Shown one piece after another: positions 62,212-64,000 of a stretch of 64,000 bases of DNA. The notes beneath the pieces are model-generated. The model worked only from the letters and a program-made list of their open reading frames with translations, was not told the DNA's origin and made no database searches. Positions within the stretch are counted from its first letter, which is position 1, and each line of letters starts with the position of its first letter. Source of the stretch: UBA10649 sp963749905 (GTDB lineage: Bacteria; Actinomycetota; Actinomycetes; S36-B12); NCBI GenBank assembly GCA_963749905.1, contig CAVVOF010000004.1:620001-684000 (forward strand). The letters are read 5' to 3'. The position numbers were made by a program, and so were the translations under genes.

Positions 62212-63327
62212 ATGAGCGAGATCGGACTGCTTGCCCAGGCACGGGACCTGCTGCCCGCGATGGTGGACGCGGTCGGCGCCCTCGTCACGGTCGAGTCCCC
62301 CAGCGAGGACGTCGACGCGTGTGCGGCCGCGGTCCAGGAGGCGGTGGGCATCTTCGAGGGCTGGTTGCCCGAGCCGGCCCGGATCGAGGAGCACGGTGGG
62401 CGGCCGGTGTGGAGGTGGGGGCCGGATCGTCCTCGCGTGCTGCTCCTCGGACATCTCGACACCGTGTGGCCGCTGGGCACGCTGGCACGTCTGCCGTTCC
62501 GGGTCGAGGGCGACCGACTGCGCGGCCCCGGGGTGTTCGACATGAAGGCGGGGGTCGTGCAGGGCTGGGCGGCGCTCGCGCTGGCCGGGATGAGCGAGGC
62601 ATCGGGTGTCGGGATGGTGCTGACGACGGACGAGGAGATCGGCTCGCCCAACTCGCGGGCGCTCATCGCGAGCGCGTCGTCGCAGGCGGAGGCGGTGCTG
62701 GTGCTGGAGCCGTCCTTGGACGGCGCGCTGAAGACGGCGCGAAAGGGCACCTCCTGGTATGCCGTCGACCTGACCGGGCGGGCCGCGCACGCCGGGCTCG
62801 ACCCGGATCGCGGCATCAACGCGCTGTTGGGCGCCGCCGAGCTGGCCGTCGCCACCCGCGGCTGGGCGGACGGCGACGCGGGGACCACGGTGACGCCGAC
62901 CATCCTGCGGGCCGGGACGACGAGCAACACCGTGCCCGCCGAGGCGCACCTGGTGATCGACGTGCGCGCGTGGACGGCCGAGGAGCAGGTGCGGGTGGAC
63001 CGGCTGGTGCGGGAGTGGGCCCCGAGGGGGTGCCCGGTCGGGGTGGCCGTCGGCGGGGGCATCGATCGTCCGGCGATGGAGGAGTCGGCGAGCGCCGACC
63101 TGTTCATCGCCGCACAGGGCGCGGCCGCCGAGCTCGGGATCGACACCCTGCACGGACGTTCGGTGGGCGGGGCCAGCGACGGCAACCTGACGGCCGCGGC
63201 CGGCATCCCCACGCTGGACGGTCTGGGCGCCGTGGGTGACGGCGCGCACGCGGACCACGAGTGGGCCAGCGTCCCGGCGCTGGCCGAGCGCGCCGCCCTC
63301 GTCGCCCACCTCCTGCGCACTCTCTAG
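62212..63327 (+). CDS. M20-family metallohydrolase, candidate N-succinyl-L-amino-acid hydrolase
   Basis: A 371-residue ArgE/DapE/carboxypeptidase-G2-like enzyme. Metal ligands and catalytic acids are in LLGHLDTVWPLG, FDMKAG, TDEEIGS, and the C-terminal GDGAHADHEW. GRAAHAGLDPDRGINA marks the lid domain. Divergent from the GNAT-racemase pair with only 29 bp between starts. It would release the L-amino acid from its N-succinyl form. Its stop codon (63325-63327) lies at the first bases of a family A repeat. Confidence 0.82.
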   Translation: MSEIGLLAQARDLLPAMVDAVGALVTVESPSEDVDACAAAVQEAVGIFEGWLPEPARIEEHGGRPVWRWGPDRPRVLLLGHLDTVWPLGTLARLPFRVEGDRLRGPGVFDMKAGVVQGWAALALAGMSEASGVGMVLTTDEEIGSPNSRALIASASSQAEAVLVLEPSLDGALKTARKGTSWYAVDLTGRAAHAGLDPDRGINALLGAAELAVATRGWADGDAGTTVTPTILRAGTTSNTVPAEAHLVIDVRAWTAEEQVRVDRLVREWAPRGCPVGVAVGGGIDRPAMEESASADLFIAAQGAAAELGIDTLHGRSVGGASDGNLTAAAGIPTLDGLGAVGDGAHADHEWASVPALAERAALVAHLLRTL

Positions 63328-63515
63328 ATTTGCACCGCTTCCCGGCGCAAATCCGCAGAACTGGGCCGGGATCGCGCTTCGCCTGCGGACTTGCGCCGCT
63401 TCGCCGTTGGGGGGCCGCCCGACGCGTGGCTCGCTGACTCCCGGTCCAATTCCGCAGATCCACCCCGATCCCGGTCCAGTTCTGCGGAATTGGACCGGGA
63501 AGCGGTGCAAATCTG
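63325..63515. repeat. family A composite element (copy 5)
   Basis: A 191-bp block begins like the 92-bp copies (GATTTGCACCGCTTCCCGG) and ends like them (TGGACCGGGAAGCGGTGCAA). Between the two ends is a second, degraded left end (GGACTTGCGCCGCTTC) and part of the inner region (CGGTCCAATTCCGCAG, as in the 43097 copy). It looks like two head-to-tail copies, each damaged. It ends 33 bp before the XPB helicase start. Confidence 0.85.
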
Positions 63516-63534
63516 GGTTGACGTACCGGTCACG

Positions 63535-63540
63535 TAGGCT
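63535..63540 (+). promoter_or_regulatory. putative -10 box of the XPB helicase gene
   Basis: TAGGCT ends 8 nt before GTG 63549. The gene thus seems to have its own leaderless promoter rather than depending on the helicase-associated gene upstream. Confidence 0.45.
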
Positions 63541-63548
63541 CATCGGTC

Positions 63549-64000
63549 GTGACCGACGGCCCGCTGATCGTGCAGAGCGACAAGACGCTGCTGCTCGAGG
63601 TCGACCACGCCGACGCCACGGACTGCCGCAAGGCCATCGCCCCCTTCGCCGAGCTCGAGCGCGCGCCCGAGCACATCCACACCTACCGGCTGACGCCGCT
63701 GGGCCTGTGGAACGCCCGCGCCGCCGGTCACGACGCCGAGCAGGTCGTCGACACGCTGCTGCGCTACTCCCGGTACCCCGTCCCGCACGCACTTCTCATC
63801 GACGTCGCCGAGACCATGGCCCGCTACGGCCGCCTCCAGGTCAGCAACCACCCGGTGCACGGGCTCGTTCTGCAGGCGATCGACACCCCCGTCCTCGAGG
63901 AGGTGCTGCGCAGCAAGAAGGTCGCCCCCCTCCTCGGCGCCCGCGTCGACGACACCACCGTGATCGTCCACCCAAGCGAGCGCGGCCACCTGAAGCAGGC
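63549..64000 (+). CDS. XPB/Ssl2-type DNA repair helicase, N-terminal part (3' end outside window)
   Basis: The 150 visible residues (GPLIVQSDKTLLLEVDH, PFAELERAPEHIHTYRLTPLGLWNARAAG, RYPVPHALLIDVAETMARYGRL, then IVHPSERG) match the N-terminal domain of bacterial XPB (Rv0861c type), a 3'-5' DNA helicase. The ATPase motifs would lie beyond the window. The frame is still open at 64000. GTG 63549 is the only sensible start. Confidence 0.88.
   Translation, partial: MTDGPLIVQSDKTLLLEVDHADATDCRKAIAPFAELERAPEHIHTYRLTPLGLWNARAAGHDAEQVVDTLLRYSRYPVPHALLIDVAETMARYGRLQVSNHPVHGLVLQAIDTPVLEEVLRSKKVAPLLGARVDDTTVIVHPSERGHLKQ

Overview
This is a 64 kb high-GC (about 70%) chromosomal segment from an actinobacterium (Actinomycetota). 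The evidence is actinobacterial family content (DUF3027, DUF2530, DUF2771, mycobacterial-type SerC, IdeR/DtxR, the TmsA/TmsB fatty-acid methylation pair, a bacterial XPB helicase), many GTG starts, and a recurring TANNNT -10 box placed 6-9 nt before start codons, as in leaderless actinobacterial promoters. No rRNA, tRNA, CRISPR array, intact insertion sequence or prophage was seen.

Layout. 1-9.5 kb: end of an Abhydrolase_9 membrane protein, a PLP decarboxylase, glycerate kinase, CPA1 antiporter, MMPL transporter and a DODA-type dioxygenase. 9.6-12.3 kb: tmsA-tmsB, making 10-methyl branched fatty acids. 12.4-14.9 kb: a large secreted Pro/Thr-rich protein with two internal repeats. 15.2-28.2 kb: a near-contiguous [NiFe]-hydrogenase operon: DUF1641 protein, hypA, hypB, small and large subunits (group 2a, Huc-like; the small subunit has exactly nine cysteines, spaced for three [3Fe-4S] clusters), maturation protease, a TPR protein, two small unknown proteins, a degenerate NifU-like protein, a six-bladed NHL propeller, hypF, hypC, hypD and hypE. 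The likely role is oxidation of trace or atmospheric H2. 28.3-42.7 kb: a hydroquinone/hydroxyquinol pathway. A two-subunit Fe(II) hydroquinone 1,2-dioxygenase, aldehyde dehydrogenase, CoA transferase, maleylacetate reductase and intradiol dioxygenase form one minus-strand run. It is controlled by a divergent IclR regulator, and a beta-ketoadipyl-CoA thiolase lies further on, coupled to a MoxR ATPase beside a CoxE-like VWA protein. 43.2-59.3 kb: mostly housekeeping genes (iron regulator, photolyase, ParA plus ribbon-helix-helix partner, pdxH, citrate synthase, serC, DUF proteins, cold-shock protein, helicase-associated protein). 59.3-63.3 kb: an epimerase and a three-gene set that fits the known D- to L-amino-acid route via N-succinyl intermediates (GNAT, N-succinylamino-acid racemase, M20 hydrolase). 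This block separates the helicase-associated gene from the XPB helicase gene that begins at the right edge.

Three families of palindromic repeats are scattered between (and once inside) genes: a 92-bp multi-hairpin element (14.9, 28.2, 43.1 kb; variants at 42.9 and 63.3 kb), a 64-bp hairpin (37.5, 38.6, 53.9 kb) and a 57-58-bp hairpin (1.2, 8.6 kb). One 64-bp copy is read in frame inside a predicted membrane-anchored protein, and two copies bracket a DUF559-type nuclease-like gene.

Nine genes carry frameshifts (ten apparent one-base insertions, two deletions), seven of the twelve between 22.4 and 27.7 kb and one more at 20.4 kb. Protein similarity resumes at once on the far side each time, so sequence error is the first explanation. 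These genes are annotated here as single frameshifted CDSs.
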